Assembly: GCA_024684815.1 (NCBI GenBank)
Contig: JAIKWL010000084.1
Coordinates: 24,002 to 88,001, forward strand
Direction: 5' to 3'
DNA: 64,000 nt
Source: Saccharofermentans sp.
GTDB lineage: Bacteria; Bacillota; Clostridia; Saccharofermentanales; Saccharofermentanaceae
Shown: positions 36,083 through 45,450 of the stretch, in pieces
Layout of the letters: each line of letters starts with the position of its first letter
How positions within the stretch are numbered: position 1 is the first letter of the stretch
The notes under the pieces: generated by a model
Told to the model about the DNA's origin: nothing
What the model saw: the letters and a program-made list of their open reading frames with translations, nothing else
Database searches by the model: none
Program-made: the position numbers and the translations under genes

Positions 36083-36115
36083 GTACACAAACCGCGGGTT
36101 TGGTACTCGTTTTTG
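36083..36115 (+). terminator. Intrinsic terminator after the GH32-PfkB gene
   Basis: GTAC-A-CAAACC (36083-36093) pairs with GGTTTG-GTAC (36097-36106) with one bulged A, followed by TCGTTTTT. The rest of the ~300-base gap before mraZ holds the mraZ promoter and, at 36165 and 36193, two copies of AAATTTCCG of unknown meaning. Confidence 0.75.
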
Positions 36116-36220
36116 CATGCCCTTTTCCGAAGCCGACGGGAGGATCGATGTCTTCAGACTAAAGAAATTTCCGCCGTGAAAAAATATTTAACAAATTTCC
36201 GGAAAATTACAAAAAACCTC

Positions 36221-36249
36221 TTGCGTTAAAAAAAGATTACGAATAGAAT
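36221..36249 (+). promoter_or_regulatory. Promoter of the dcw cluster
   Basis: TTGCGT (36221-36226), 17 bases, TAGAAT (36244-36249); transcription would start near 36256. Confidence 0.6.
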
Positions 36250-36257
36250 ACAGATGT

Positions 36258-36302
36258 GTGGTGATTCGGGGAGATAATTCCCATTCTAGTGGAGGAAAGT
36301 GG
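36258..36302 (+). promoter_or_regulatory. Candidate MraZ-binding boxes (GTGG repeats)
   Basis: GTGG occurs at 36258, 36289 and 36299, with the last two exactly ten bases apart; a partial CGGG sits at 36268. MraZ represses its own cluster by binding tandem GTGG/TGGG-type repeats around the promoter. These repeats start right after the predicted transcription start, a suitable place for repression. Confidence 0.5.
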
Positions 36303-36359
36303 CTGAAATGCAGTCGCGGCCTTCACTTTAACACAAAATCTGAAAAACAGAGACTCAGG

Positions 36360-36791
36360 ATGAGAGATATCAAGAAGGTAGACGCAAAGGGAAGATTCTT
36401 TATCCCGTCAAAGCAGAAAGAGATGCTCGGTACAGAGGTTGTTGTTACCAACAGCCTTGATGTCGGGTATTTATGCGTTTACTCGAAGGATCATTTCGAA
36501 AATATAGTTAAGCCGCAGCTCAAGAAACTCAATACTATGGATGCCAATGCCCGTAGGATAAAGAGAGTTATCATCGGAGAGGCGTGCGAAGTGAATGTTG
36601 ATTCTCAAGGCAGGATCTCTGTCAACAGCGAGCTTTGGGAGAGGATCGGAGCAAAGCCCGGTGATGAGATCTGTGTCTTTGACGATGAAGGCAAGCTGGA
36701 TATTTGCACTAAGAATTTCTATGACAATGAAGATCACGATTTAAGCGGCATAGAAGGATTGGAGACAAAGTATTATGTTGAAGGTCTCTGA
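36360..36791 (+). CDS. mraZ: Transcriptional regulator MraZ
   Basis: AbrB-fold regulator that autoregulates the division cluster. The product is 143 residues from ATG 36360, the usual length, with VDAKGRFFIPSKQKE near the N-terminus and a second repeat NVDSQGRISVNSELWE. The open frame extends to 36258, but that start lies at the predicted transcription start. The Shine-Dalgarno is weak (CAGG). It overlaps rsmH by 17 bases. Confidence 0.9.
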   Translation: MRDIKKVDAKGRFFIPSKQKEMLGTEVVVTNSLDVGYLCVYSKDHFENIVKPQLKKLNTMDANARRIKRVIIGEACEVNVDSQGRISVNSELWERIGAKPGDEICVFDDEGKLDICTKNFYDNEDHDLSGIEGLETKYYVEGL

Positions 36792-37743
36792 GTTTGATCA
36801 CATTCCCGTACTTCTTTATCAGACTGTTGACGGTCTTAATGTCAGACCGGGCGGAATCTATGTTGACTGTACAGCCGGAGGCGGATCCCACAGTGCTGAG
36901 ATAGCAAGAAGAATGAAGGGACAGGGAACTCTGGTTTCCATCGACAAAGACGGCGCCGCTCTTGCAGCGTGTATGGACCGGAAGGAATCGTTTGAAGGCA
37001 TCAACTGGATGCCGGTCAAGGCTGATTACAAGGATATCGATGATATAATCCGCAGCCTTAAGATCGGTAAGGTTGACGGTATCATGGCTGATCTCGGAGT
37101 TTCCTCCTATCAGCTCGATACAGCCGAAAGAGGATTCTCTTATATGAAGAACGGTCCTTTGGATATGAGAATGGATCCGGACGAGTGGCTTACGGCTGCT
37201 GAAGTGGTCAACAGATATTCGAGAGATGAACTTGAAAGAATATTCAGGGAATATGGTGAAGAACATCACGCCGGCAGGATCGCTGACGGAATCGTTGAAA
37301 GACGCAGGACAAAGCCTTTCTCCAGAACTACGGAACTTGCTGCGGCCATTAAGGAATATATGCCCGGCCACGGAAGAGGAGAAGACCAGCATCCGGCAAA
37401 GAGATGCTTCCAGGCAATAAGGATCGAGGTAAATCACGAACTGGACGGACTCGAATCCCTGCTTAGGGACGGAATAAGAAAACTTAAACCCGGCGGAAGG
37501 TTTGCGGTCATATCATTCCATTCGCTGGAGGACAGGATAGTCAAAGAGGCATTCAGGACAGCAGAGAGCCCCTGCACATGCCCACGTGATTTCCCTGTAT
37601 GTGTTTGCGGAAAGAAATCACTCGGAACGGTCATAACCAAAAAACCTATAGAACCGACTGAAGAAGAGATCGAATTCAATCCGAGAGCCAGGAGTTCAAA
37701 GCTCAGGGTGTTTGAGAGGAACGACAACGAACAGTACAACTAG
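36775..37743 (+). CDS. rsmH: 16S rRNA C1402 N4-methyltransferase
   Basis: SAM-dependent methyltransferase (formerly mraW) modifying the ribosomal P site. The 322-residue protein has HIPVLLYQTVDGL, YVDCTAGGGSHS for SAM binding, GVSSYQLD, and RIEVNHEL and FHSLEDRIVK near the end. The C-terminal segment has CTCPRDFPVCVCG, common in the family. GGAG precedes the ATG inside mraZ. Confidence 0.96.
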   Translation: MLKVSEFDHIPVLLYQTVDGLNVRPGGIYVDCTAGGGSHSAEIARRMKGQGTLVSIDKDGAALAACMDRKESFEGINWMPVKADYKDIDDIIRSLKIGKVDGIMADLGVSSYQLDTAERGFSYMKNGPLDMRMDPDEWLTAAEVVNRYSRDELERIFREYGEEHHAGRIADGIVERRRTKPFSRTTELAAAIKEYMPGHGRGEDQHPAKRCFQAIRIEVNHELDGLESLLRDGIRKLKPGGRFAVISFHSLEDRIVKEAFRTAESPCTCPRDFPVCVCGKKSLGTVITKKPIEPTEEEIEFNPRARSSKLRVFERNDNEQYN

Positions 37744-37773
37744 TATATAAAGTAAGAGGAAAGAATAAGGATA

Positions 37774-38445
37774 ATGGCAGTAGCATCAAGAAGAAAAGCG
37801 AATAGCTTTGATGTGGGCGGAGGAGATGAAACGCTCCGGGAAGTGCTGTCTGCCGGAAAGACGAACCTCACATATAAGAACGGTGAATTTATCCACGATG
37901 AATCCTCTCTGATCGAAGAGGAACCTTTGGACATTATTTCAAATGAACAGGTAGTCTCATATGAAGCGGTTCATGAAAGAGGCGTGGAATACGTCATTGA
38001 ACATGAAGATGCCGCAGTAAGGCGCGAGTACAAGAAAAAGAGCAGAAGACTTACAAGAAGAAAACTTTTCGAGACGATCTTATCCATCGGTCTGGTAATC
38101 CTTGTCGGATTCTTCGTAATGCTCCTTTTGTATCCTCAGACAGAGCTCTCGGAACTTGCAAGAGATAATTCGAATCTTAAGGATCAGATCAACGTTGCAA
38201 AAAGAGAGATCGTAAACGCTGAAGAAAAGTCCAACGGGATCGCAGACATGGATACTATCCGTGCGCAGGCAATGGCACTCGGAATGCAGGATCCGAACCA
38301 GAACCAGGTGATAAATCTGCCGCTTCCGAACACGGATTCACTTCAAACAAAAATAAACTACAATACCGACGGAGTTACTGAAGAAGTGTTCAATAATTCC
38401 AAGGATGCATTGGCTGATTACTATGCAGCACACCCCGATAAATAA
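37774..38445 (+). CDS. ftsL: FtsL-like single-pass division protein
   Basis: The 223 residues comprise a long cytoplasmic N-terminus (~100, acidic then very basic KKKSRRLTRRK), one transmembrane helix (~103-123) and an extracellular coiled coil (ELSELARDNSNLKDQINVAK), then a disordered tail. Sequence similarity to FtsL is always weak; the call rests on topology and its position between rsmH and the PBP. Both termini are longer than in typical FtsL. It would bridge FtsQ and the PBP/FtsW pair at the septum. Confidence 0.75.
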   Translation: MAVASRRKANSFDVGGGDETLREVLSAGKTNLTYKNGEFIHDESSLIEEEPLDIISNEQVVSYEAVHERGVEYVIEHEDAAVRREYKKKSRRLTRRKLFETILSIGLVILVGFFVMLLLYPQTELSELARDNSNLKDQINVAKREIVNAEEKSNGIADMDTIRAQAMALGMQDPNQNQVINLPLPNTDSLQTKINYNTDGVTEEVFNNSKDALADYYAAHPDK

Positions 38446-40915
38446 CAGCCGGGAGCCTGTAAAAAGGCCGCCTGAGAGTCATAAAGCAATCCCCGGAAAA
38501 GAGCACATTCAAAGTGCTGATGAAGCAGTTGAAAAAAAGGGAAGAACGCACGTTAAAAGGATAAAGTCCTCGGTTTTTGCGAAGGGCTGGATCGCTGTCG
38601 TGGCTGCTGCAGTTTTCGCATATTCGGGATATCTGGTCTATAACCTGTACCGCACAACAGTTACTGATTATGACAAGTATGCAAGGGCAGCTGCAAATGA
38701 GCAGTGGACACTGATGACATACAGTGCGAAAAGAGGAGTGATATACGATTCGAACGGGACGCCTCTTGCTTCGAATACTTATGATTTTACGGTTATCTGC
38801 TCTCCGAAGATGATCACCTCAACAGAGATCTCCAGAGAAGAGATAATGCAGAATGCGGTTGCAATACTTGGTGTTGATTACGAGAAACTCGATAAGATAA
38901 TACCTGTCGATCCGACAGATAAGACTGATCCGAGAAATGATGTTGCAGGCTGCGATGTAATAAAGAATGTTCCCCAGGAGACAAAGGATCAGTTCGACAA
39001 ATTCTTAAAGGATAATAAGGTCAAGGGCTTCGGTTTTGTCGCTGTTCCGCAGAGATATTACAATTACGGAAGTCTTGCATCCCAGGTTGTCGGATATGCA
39101 AAAAATGACGGTGTGAGCCTCAACGGACTTTATGGTCTTGAGGCTTACTATAATGATGTCCTGTCAGGTGAAGACGGATACAGATATTCGGAAACAGATG
39201 AGATCACGGGCGGTGTTCTGCCTTATTCCGATGCGACGACCATTCCGGTATCAGACGGCAACAACGTGGTTACCAATATCGATATCAGTATCCAGAGGAT
39301 CGCCGAAGATGCAGCCAAGGATGCGTACGATAAATACGATCCGATCGACGGAGTCTGCGCTATCGTAATGAATCCATATACCGGAGCAGTATATGCAATG
39401 GTATCGCTCCCTAATTTCGACTGCAACGATCCGTACGGAAAGCCATACGGAGTCGGTCAGGAAGCCTGGAATTATATGAGTGCTGATGACAAAGTCCAGT
39501 ACGTTATGAAAAATGCATGGCGCAACAGATGCGTATCAGATACTTACGAGCCTGGCTCAACATTCAAGTCTCTTACCACATGTATGGCATTTGAAGAGAA
39601 TCTTACTAACGAAGAAGAGATATTCAGTGATGCCCCGATCGCGATCTCATCAAAGCATACGATCTCCTGCTGGGCACAGAAATCCTACGGCAACCACGGA
39701 TTAGAGCCTTTGAGAAAGGCGTTCGAGAATTCCTGCAACCCTGTCTTTACCCAGCTGGCTTACAGGATCGGATTAAGCAAATATTATTCTTATGTTCGTA
39801 TGCTTGGTTTTTACGAGCCTACCGGTATCGATCTTCCCGCCGAAGGAAAGGGTATCTTCCATAAAGAGCCGACTACAGTCGACATGGCGGTTTTAGCATA
39901 CGGCGAATCTTCAACGGTTACCCCTATCCAGCTTATAACCTCATACTGCGCGATAATAAACGGCGGAAATCTCCTTGTTCCGCATATTGCAAAATATATA
40001 ACCGATCCTGACGGCAACATCGTGGATGAGATTGAACCTGAAGTAGTGCGTACGGTATTCTCTGAGAATACATGCAAGAGAGTAAGGACCCTGATGGAAG
40101 GCGTTGTAAATGACGGTACCGGATCTGCAGGTAAGGTTGACGGATATGCAGTGGCAGGTAAGACATCCACATCAACGATCGATGTCGGTGAACTTAAAGG
40201 AGCACACGTCCTGTCATTCTCATGCTATGCTCCTTCATACGATCCGAAGATCGCTGTTCTTGTGGTAATCAATAAACCGAGGGATAATTCGGTTGGTTCG
40301 TCTGCAGCTGCTTCTACTGCGGCAAGGATCGTTGAGGAGACGCTCTCATATATGGGCGTTCAGCGCAGATTCTCCGCAGCCGAATATGAGAAGATGACAC
40401 AGAAATACTATGTTCAGGAAGTGGAAGGATATACTGCGGCAAGAGCTTCATCCGCAATCTCTAAGGTCGGCGGTCATACAACAGTCTACGGCACACTTGA
40501 CATGAATTCCGAGACGATAATCGGATCGACATATCCCAATATATATCATGACTTGTATAAAAACAGCATAGTAATACTCTATCCGGCGGGCATAACCAAG
40601 GAACAGATGCTTACCACAAGAGTTCCGAACCTTATAGGAATGTCAGCTTTGGAATGTATCGATGCTCTCAGAAAAGTCAATCTCAACTGTGATTTCGGAG
40701 ACAGTGAGAGTCAGATCACGGGAGTGTGTGTGGCACAGAGTTCCGCGTCGGGTTCGACTGTATTTGCCGGCGAGATAATCAAGGTAACACTGTCAACGGT
40801 AGCCGTAAATACAGAACAGACAGAGGAAACAACTGTCAGTACCGGAGGCGAATACGATGAGGACGGCAGAATGGATGCTCTGCCGCCTGAAGGACGCCGC
40901 GATGAGGACGGTTAA
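38405..40915 (+). CDS. Class B penicillin-binding protein (septal transpeptidase) with PASTA domain
   Basis: Cross-links septal peptidoglycan with FtsW. From ATG 38405 the product is 836 residues: cytoplasmic tail, TM ~58-82, PBP dimer domain (~100-290) and transpeptidase (~305-640). Motifs are STFK (Ser385-Lys388), SCN (443-445) and KTS (586-588), where KTG is expected. A PASTA domain lies near 740-800 and a low-complexity acidic tail ends the protein. The start is uncertain: ATG 38405 or 38423, both overlapping ftsL and neither with a good Shine-Dalgarno. No second (spoVD-like) PBP follows. Confidence 0.9.
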   Translation: MHWLITMQHTPINNSREPVKRPPESHKAIPGKEHIQSADEAVEKKGRTHVKRIKSSVFAKGWIAVVAAAVFAYSGYLVYNLYRTTVTDYDKYARAAANEQWTLMTYSAKRGVIYDSNGTPLASNTYDFTVICSPKMITSTEISREEIMQNAVAILGVDYEKLDKIIPVDPTDKTDPRNDVAGCDVIKNVPQETKDQFDKFLKDNKVKGFGFVAVPQRYYNYGSLASQVVGYAKNDGVSLNGLYGLEAYYNDVLSGEDGYRYSETDEITGGVLPYSDATTIPVSDGNNVVTNIDISIQRIAEDAAKDAYDKYDPIDGVCAIVMNPYTGAVYAMVSLPNFDCNDPYGKPYGVGQEAWNYMSADDKVQYVMKNAWRNRCVSDTYEPGSTFKSLTTCMAFEENLTNEEEIFSDAPIAISSKHTISCWAQKSYGNHGLEPLRKAFENSCNPVFTQLAYRIGLSKYYSYVRMLGFYEPTGIDLPAEGKGIFHKEPTTVDMAVLAYGESSTVTPIQLITSYCAIINGGNLLVPHIAKYITDPDGNIVDEIEPEVVRTVFSENTCKRVRTLMEGVVNDGTGSAGKVDGYAVAGKTSTSTIDVGELKGAHVLSFSCYAPSYDPKIAVLVVINKPRDNSVGSSAAASTAARIVEETLSYMGVQRRFSAAEYEKMTQKYYVQEVEGYTAARASSAISKVGGHTTVYGTLDMNSETIIGSTYPNIYHDLYKNSIVILYPAGITKEQMLTTRVPNLIGMSALECIDALRKVNLNCDFGDSESQITGVCVAQSSASGSTVFAGEIIKVTLSTVAVNTEQTEETTVSTGGEYDEDGRMDALPPEGRRDEDG

Positions 40916-41012
40916 TGGATTGATTCACAAACATAGGAGGCACCGTATCATTAATTTCATTCTTTTTGCCACATAAGAGTTTGGACTTTTTGATTTAATA
41001 TAGTTGTCGTTC

Positions 41013-41031
41013 GCCCTGCGGAAAACAGGGC
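41013..41031 (+). promoter_or_regulatory. Leader hairpin before murE
   Basis: GCCCTG (41013-41018) pairs with CAGGGC (41026-41031). No T-run follows, so it is not a terminator. The 144-base gap also contains an AGGAGG with no usable start codon behind it and AT-rich sequence, but no convincing promoter. Confidence 0.35.
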
Positions 41032-41059
41032 AGGCAAATACAGACAGAGGAAGTAAGAG

Positions 41060-42571
41060 ATGCAGCTCCTTAATGTTCTGAAAGACATTGAATATAAGCT
41101 TATTGCAGGTGATATCGAAAAAGAGATCACCTCGGTAGAATTTGATTCGCGTAAAGCCGGATCAGGTTCTCTTTTTGTCTGTGTTGCGGGCTTTACGGTC
41201 GACGGACATTCCTTTGCATCAAAAGCTGCGGAACAGGGTGCTTCCGCAATCGTTATCGATAACCTTAGAAAAGAATATCCGGATGAGGTCTTTAAGCAGA
41301 TAAGTGACGGGTTCGGAACAGCGGTCATCGGGATCGATAACACACACAGGTTATTATCCGATCTTTGCGCAAATTTCTATGATCACCCCGAGAAAAAACT
41401 GAGTATCTACGGGATCACCGGAACCAAAGGCAAGACCACCACGGCTTTCATGTTAAGGGAGATCCTTGAACAGAGCGGAAAAAAGGCGGGCCTTATCGGA
41501 ACTGTCTGTAATATCATTGCCGGCACGAAGACACATGCCGCGCATACTACCCCTGAATCAAAGGATCTCTATGAGATGATGTCATCTCTTTCTGATGCCG
41601 GAGAAGACAGTCTTGTTATGGAGGTCTCATCGCAGGGACTGAAACTGGACAGGGTAAGAGGGATCAGATACAGAACAGCGGCTTTTACAAATCTTTACGA
41701 AGATCATATCGCTCCAAACGAGCATCCTGATATGGAAGATTACTTATCCTGCAAGCTCAGGATATTTGATGATTGTGATATCGGAATATTGAATGCCGAC
41801 TGCGCTGCGGCAAAAGAAGTGACAGGATACTGCGACGGCAAAGTAAGGCTGATCACTTACGGAATTGAAGAGAATGCGGATTTTAAGGCAAAGAACCTGA
41901 GACCTGAAAGACGAGGACATGTGACAGGAACTGTTTTCGAGCTCGATTCAGAATATTACAAAGGTGATATCTTTGTTGCTCTTCCCGGAAGGTTCAATGT
42001 CTATAACGCACTCTGCGCAATATGTTCCGCATACGTTGAGAATATTGATGTTGAAGCAGTAAAGAAAGCTTTGTCAGGCATCAGCGTTCCGGGAAGGATG
42101 CAGCCGGTGGAAAACTCTCTCGGCGTAAATATCCTTGTTGATTATGCTCACAATGCAGCGGCATTGGAGAGTGTCCTTAATACGCTTAAAGAGTATACGG
42201 AAGGCAGGATCATCACAGTCTTCGGATGCGGCGGAAACCGCTCGAGAACGAGACGTTTTGAGATGGGAGAGGTGTCAGGCAACCTGTCTGATATTACGGT
42301 CATTACATCGGATAATCCGAGAAACGAGGAGCCTGACGCGATCATATCGGATATCGTAACCGGCATTTCAAAGACGTCAGGTAATTATTCTATCGAACCC
42401 GACAGATCAAGCGCGATAAGACTTGCTGTCAATATGGCTGTTAAAGGCGATACTGTCCTTATCGCAGGCAAGGGTCATGAAGATTATCAGATCTTTGCGG
42501 ACAGAACGATACACTTTGATGATTGTGAACAAGCGTCAGCTGCAGTAAAAGAACGAGAAGGAAAGAATTAA
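41060..42571 (+). CDS. murE: UDP-MurNAc-L-Ala-D-Glu:meso-diaminopimelate ligase
   Basis: Adds the third residue of the peptidoglycan stem peptide. The 503-residue Mur ligase has GITGTKGKTTTAFML for ATP binding, HTTPESKDLYEMM, and SDNPRNEEP. The DNPR motif is the known marker for meso-diaminopimelate rather than lysine specificity, so the organism should have DAP-type peptidoglycan. Its stop shares one base with the murF start. Confidence 0.96.
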   Translation: MQLLNVLKDIEYKLIAGDIEKEITSVEFDSRKAGSGSLFVCVAGFTVDGHSFASKAAEQGASAIVIDNLRKEYPDEVFKQISDGFGTAVIGIDNTHRLLSDLCANFYDHPEKKLSIYGITGTKGKTTTAFMLREILEQSGKKAGLIGTVCNIIAGTKTHAAHTTPESKDLYEMMSSLSDAGEDSLVMEVSSQGLKLDRVRGIRYRTAAFTNLYEDHIAPNEHPDMEDYLSCKLRIFDDCDIGILNADCAAAKEVTGYCDGKVRLITYGIEENADFKAKNLRPERRGHVTGTVFELDSEYYKGDIFVALPGRFNVYNALCAICSAYVENIDVEAVKKALSGISVPGRMQPVENSLGVNILVDYAHNAAALESVLNTLKEYTEGRIITVFGCGGNRSRTRRFEMGEVSGNLSDITVITSDNPRNEEPDAIISDIVTGISKTSGNYSIEPDRSSAIRLAVNMAVKGDTVLIAGKGHEDYQIFADRTIHFDDCEQASAAVKEREGKN

Positions 42572-44022
42572 TGTTTACGCTTGAGGAAGTAAAGAAGGCA
42601 ACGGGTGGAAGACAGATATCGAATACTGATTCGACTGTGTTTGCGACTTCGATCGAAGTTAAGGGAGTATCCACGGATACCAGAACGATAAAACCCGGTG
42701 AGATCTTTATTGCTCTGCAGGGCGAGAATTTTGACGGCAATGATTACCTTTCAAAGGCGATGGAAAAGGGTGCATGCGCGCTTATCACCAATGATGAGAA
42801 AAGGATACCTGAAGGTTCTGTCGCCATTGTTGTTGATAATACTGTTCACGCGCTTGGTCTTCTTGCCAATCACTACAGATTTAAGCTCGGCTGCAAGGTC
42901 ATTGCAGTAACAGGTTCAGTCGGAAAGACCTCGACAAGGACCATGATCGCGGATGTCCTCAGGACCGGACTTAAAGTCCATTCGACAGAGAAGAACAACA
43001 ACAATGAGATCGGCATGGCACAGACCATCCTTTCTGCTCCTGAAGACACTGAAGTGATCGTTCTGGAGATGGGAATGAGAGGCGAGGGTCAGATCTCCTA
43101 TCTTACAAAGATAGCCAGACCTGATATAGCGATCATTACAAATGTCGGATATTCGCACATAGGTATATTGGGAAGCAAGGACGCGATATTAAAAGCCAAG
43201 ATGGAGATCTGCGACGGCCTTACCGACGGCGGGATCATCGCAGTAAACAGTGATGACAGGAATCTCTTTGACCGCTGTGTCAAGGAACTTCCGATAAATA
43301 ATCTCATCGCAGGGATCCAGGTCAATTCCAAAGCGGATCTTCTATGTCCTATTGTTATTTCCGCGACAGATATCAGTGAGACAGATACCGGAATGACCTT
43401 TGGCGCAATGCTTAACAGGATGGGCGAGATATCAAGTTTTTCCGTTCCGTTAAATGTCGGAATGTATGGTGAACCGGCGATAAGGAATGCTCTGTTTGCG
43501 ATCTTCTGCGCATATATGACCGGTATTACCAAAACTTTGGAAAATCAGAAAAAGATAGCGGAAGCTATCAGCAACAGAAGCGCTATGGACGGCAGAGGTG
43601 CCATAACCGAGACGGCGAGATATCTTGTTATGAACGATGCTTATAATGCATCTCCCGAGTCAATGGAAAATGCTTTCCTGAACTTCTCGAAAAAAGCAAG
43701 AGACCACCGTAAGGTCCTTGCCCTGGGAGGAATGCTCGAACTCGGCAATTCAGCTCCGGGCCTTCATGAACTGACAGGCAAAGCATGCGCGGCATATAAC
43801 TTTGACAGGGTGTTTGTAACAGGTGAGAATGCTGATGATTTCATCAGGGGAGCTCACATGGTCAATATGGAACTCGGAATAGTAAAATGCAAAGATACGG
43901 AAGATGTCAGAAGACGTCTTGAGGAATATGTCAGAGACGGAGATGCAATACTCTTTAAGGCTTCACACAGTTTCGGATTTGAAGCTGTAGCCGAGAGCTT
44001 TATCGAAAAAGGAAATGCCTGA
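42571..44022 (+). CDS. murF: UDP-MurNAc-tripeptide:D-Ala-D-Ala ligase
   Basis: Completes the UDP-MurNAc-pentapeptide. The 483-residue protein has DTRTIKPGEIFIAL, the ATP loop VTGSVGKTSTRTM, EMGMRGEGQI and NDAYNASPESME, all MurF hallmarks. Normally mraY and murD come next; here ftsW starts three bases after the murF stop, so both are missing from the cluster. Confidence 0.96.
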   Translation: MFTLEEVKKATGGRQISNTDSTVFATSIEVKGVSTDTRTIKPGEIFIALQGENFDGNDYLSKAMEKGACALITNDEKRIPEGSVAIVVDNTVHALGLLANHYRFKLGCKVIAVTGSVGKTSTRTMIADVLRTGLKVHSTEKNNNNEIGMAQTILSAPEDTEVIVLEMGMRGEGQISYLTKIARPDIAIITNVGYSHIGILGSKDAILKAKMEICDGLTDGGIIAVNSDDRNLFDRCVKELPINNLIAGIQVNSKADLLCPIVISATDISETDTGMTFGAMLNRMGEISSFSVPLNVGMYGEPAIRNALFAIFCAYMTGITKTLENQKKIAEAISNRSAMDGRGAITETARYLVMNDAYNASPESMENAFLNFSKKARDHRKVLALGGMLELGNSAPGLHELTGKACAAYNFDRVFVTGENADDFIRGAHMVNMELGIVKCKDTEDVRRRLEEYVRDGDAILFKASHSFGFEAVAESFIEKGNA

Positions 44023-44024
44023 AA

Positions 44025-45446
44025 ATGCCTGAGAAGAACGGACAGCCTAAACCACGGAAAAAAGTGACGGAGAACGTCTCTTCTGCTGAGCATGAGAAAG
44101 CCGTGATCACCGATATCGACAGCCTTATCGAACCTCCGGTAAAACCTGAAAAAGATGTCATAAGCGCCGCTAAGATCGAAAATGCCGTAAGAAGCGCTAA
44201 CATCCCGATGATACTGATGATATTCATCATGGTTGTCTTCGGTCTTGTGATCCTCTATTCGGTCTCGGGCCCGGATGCATACGGTCAGTTCCAGAATTCC
44301 GCATACTTTCTTACAAGGCAGCTCGGATTTACCATAGGCGGCCTTGTATTAATGCTCATTGCGGCATTTATCCCCGTTAATTTCTATAAACAGAAATGGG
44401 TCGGAATTACCGCTTACATAGTCAGTATCGTTCTTGCTTTTGCAACGCTCGGTTTCGGCGTAGGCCGTGAGCACGGAGCAAGCCGCTGGATCAATATCGG
44501 ACCTGTTCAGCTCCAGAGTTCAGAGATCATAAAAGTCGCTTTGATCGTTGCGTTTGCAGGCTACCGTGCGACTATTGCAAAACTTCGTGAAGAAGGAAAG
44601 ATCAGGGAACCCAATTCGGATCTTGCCAGACATCTTACGAATGCTGCTGTGGATTTTATCGTTCCGGTAGGTTTTTGCATCCTTGTCGACATCGTCATAG
44701 TTCTTCAGCCTCACCTGTCCTGCTTTATCATCGTCGCTGCAGTCATATTCATGTGCGCACTGGTATCGGAGATCCCCGCAAGATCCTGGTTTACCGGCAT
44801 GATCATCCTCATTTTGGCAGGTGCTGTCCTGGGTGTCGGTGTACTTGCCCTTGCTCCTGCCGAAAAAAGAGAGAGCTTCATGAAGAACTACGCGCACGTT
44901 TTTAAGCGTATTCAGATCTTCAATGCGGATGAGGAGATCAATGATGAGGAAGAAGGACTTACAAAGGATGATACGCGTCAGGTAGATAATGCTCACAACG
45001 CTCTCGGTTCAGGAGGTATGTGGGGAGTGGGACTCGGCAATTCGAGGTCTAAATACAACTACGTATCAGAGGCCCAGAACGATTACATTTTCTCGATATA
45101 TATAGAAGAGACCGGATTTATGGGCGGTGTCATATTGATACTGATGTATCTTGTGATGTTTTTTATGTGTCTTCAGGTTTGCTGGCGGGCAAAAGATGTG
45201 TTCTCGCGGACTATAGCGACCGGATGTACGGCGCTGATATTCGTTGAAGTCCTGATGAATCTTTCGGTTGAGCTTCAGGTCATTCCCGCCACGGGTGTTA
45301 CTTTGCCGTTTGTAAGTTACGGAGGAACCGCGCAGGTAAGTCTTCTTATTGCGTACGGTCTTATCCTGTCGGTATCCAAATACGGGACGGTTCATCCTGA
45401 AAAGAAGAGTGTTTCCGCAAAAAAGATCGTTAAGGCTGAGGGATGA
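44025..45446 (+). CDS. ftsW: SEDS-family septal peptidoglycan polymerase FtsW
   Basis: Polymerises lipid II at the division site with the class B PBP. The 473-residue protein has an N-terminal charged extension (~60 residues) before the first helix, QSSEIIKVALIVAF, LQPHLSCFIIV, the long loop HNALGSGGMWGVGLGNSRSK and the end motif LQVIPATGVTLPFVSYGGTA. The position before murG distinguishes it from RodA at 32.6 kb. Confidence 0.95.
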   Translation: MPEKNGQPKPRKKVTENVSSAEHEKAVITDIDSLIEPPVKPEKDVISAAKIENAVRSANIPMILMIFIMVVFGLVILYSVSGPDAYGQFQNSAYFLTRQLGFTIGGLVLMLIAAFIPVNFYKQKWVGITAYIVSIVLAFATLGFGVGREHGASRWINIGPVQLQSSEIIKVALIVAFAGYRATIAKLREEGKIREPNSDLARHLTNAAVDFIVPVGFCILVDIVIVLQPHLSCFIIVAAVIFMCALVSEIPARSWFTGMIILILAGAVLGVGVLALAPAEKRESFMKNYAHVFKRIQIFNADEEINDEEEGLTKDDTRQVDNAHNALGSGGMWGVGLGNSRSKYNYVSEAQNDYIFSIYIEETGFMGGVILILMYLVMFFMCLQVCWRAKDVFSRTIATGCTALIFVEVLMNLSVELQVIPATGVTLPFVSYGGTAQVSLLIAYGLILSVSKYGTVHPEKKSVSAKKIVKAEG

Positions 45447-45450
45447 TCTG

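Noticed and set aside
36165-36201. Two copies of AAATTTCCG before mraZ
   Set aside because: Short AT-rich repeat in an AT-rich gap; likely chance.
40935-40972. AGGAGG followed by ATC and a nine-codon frame before murE
   Set aside because: No ATG/GTG/TTG start and no conserved content; too short to support as a peptide gene.
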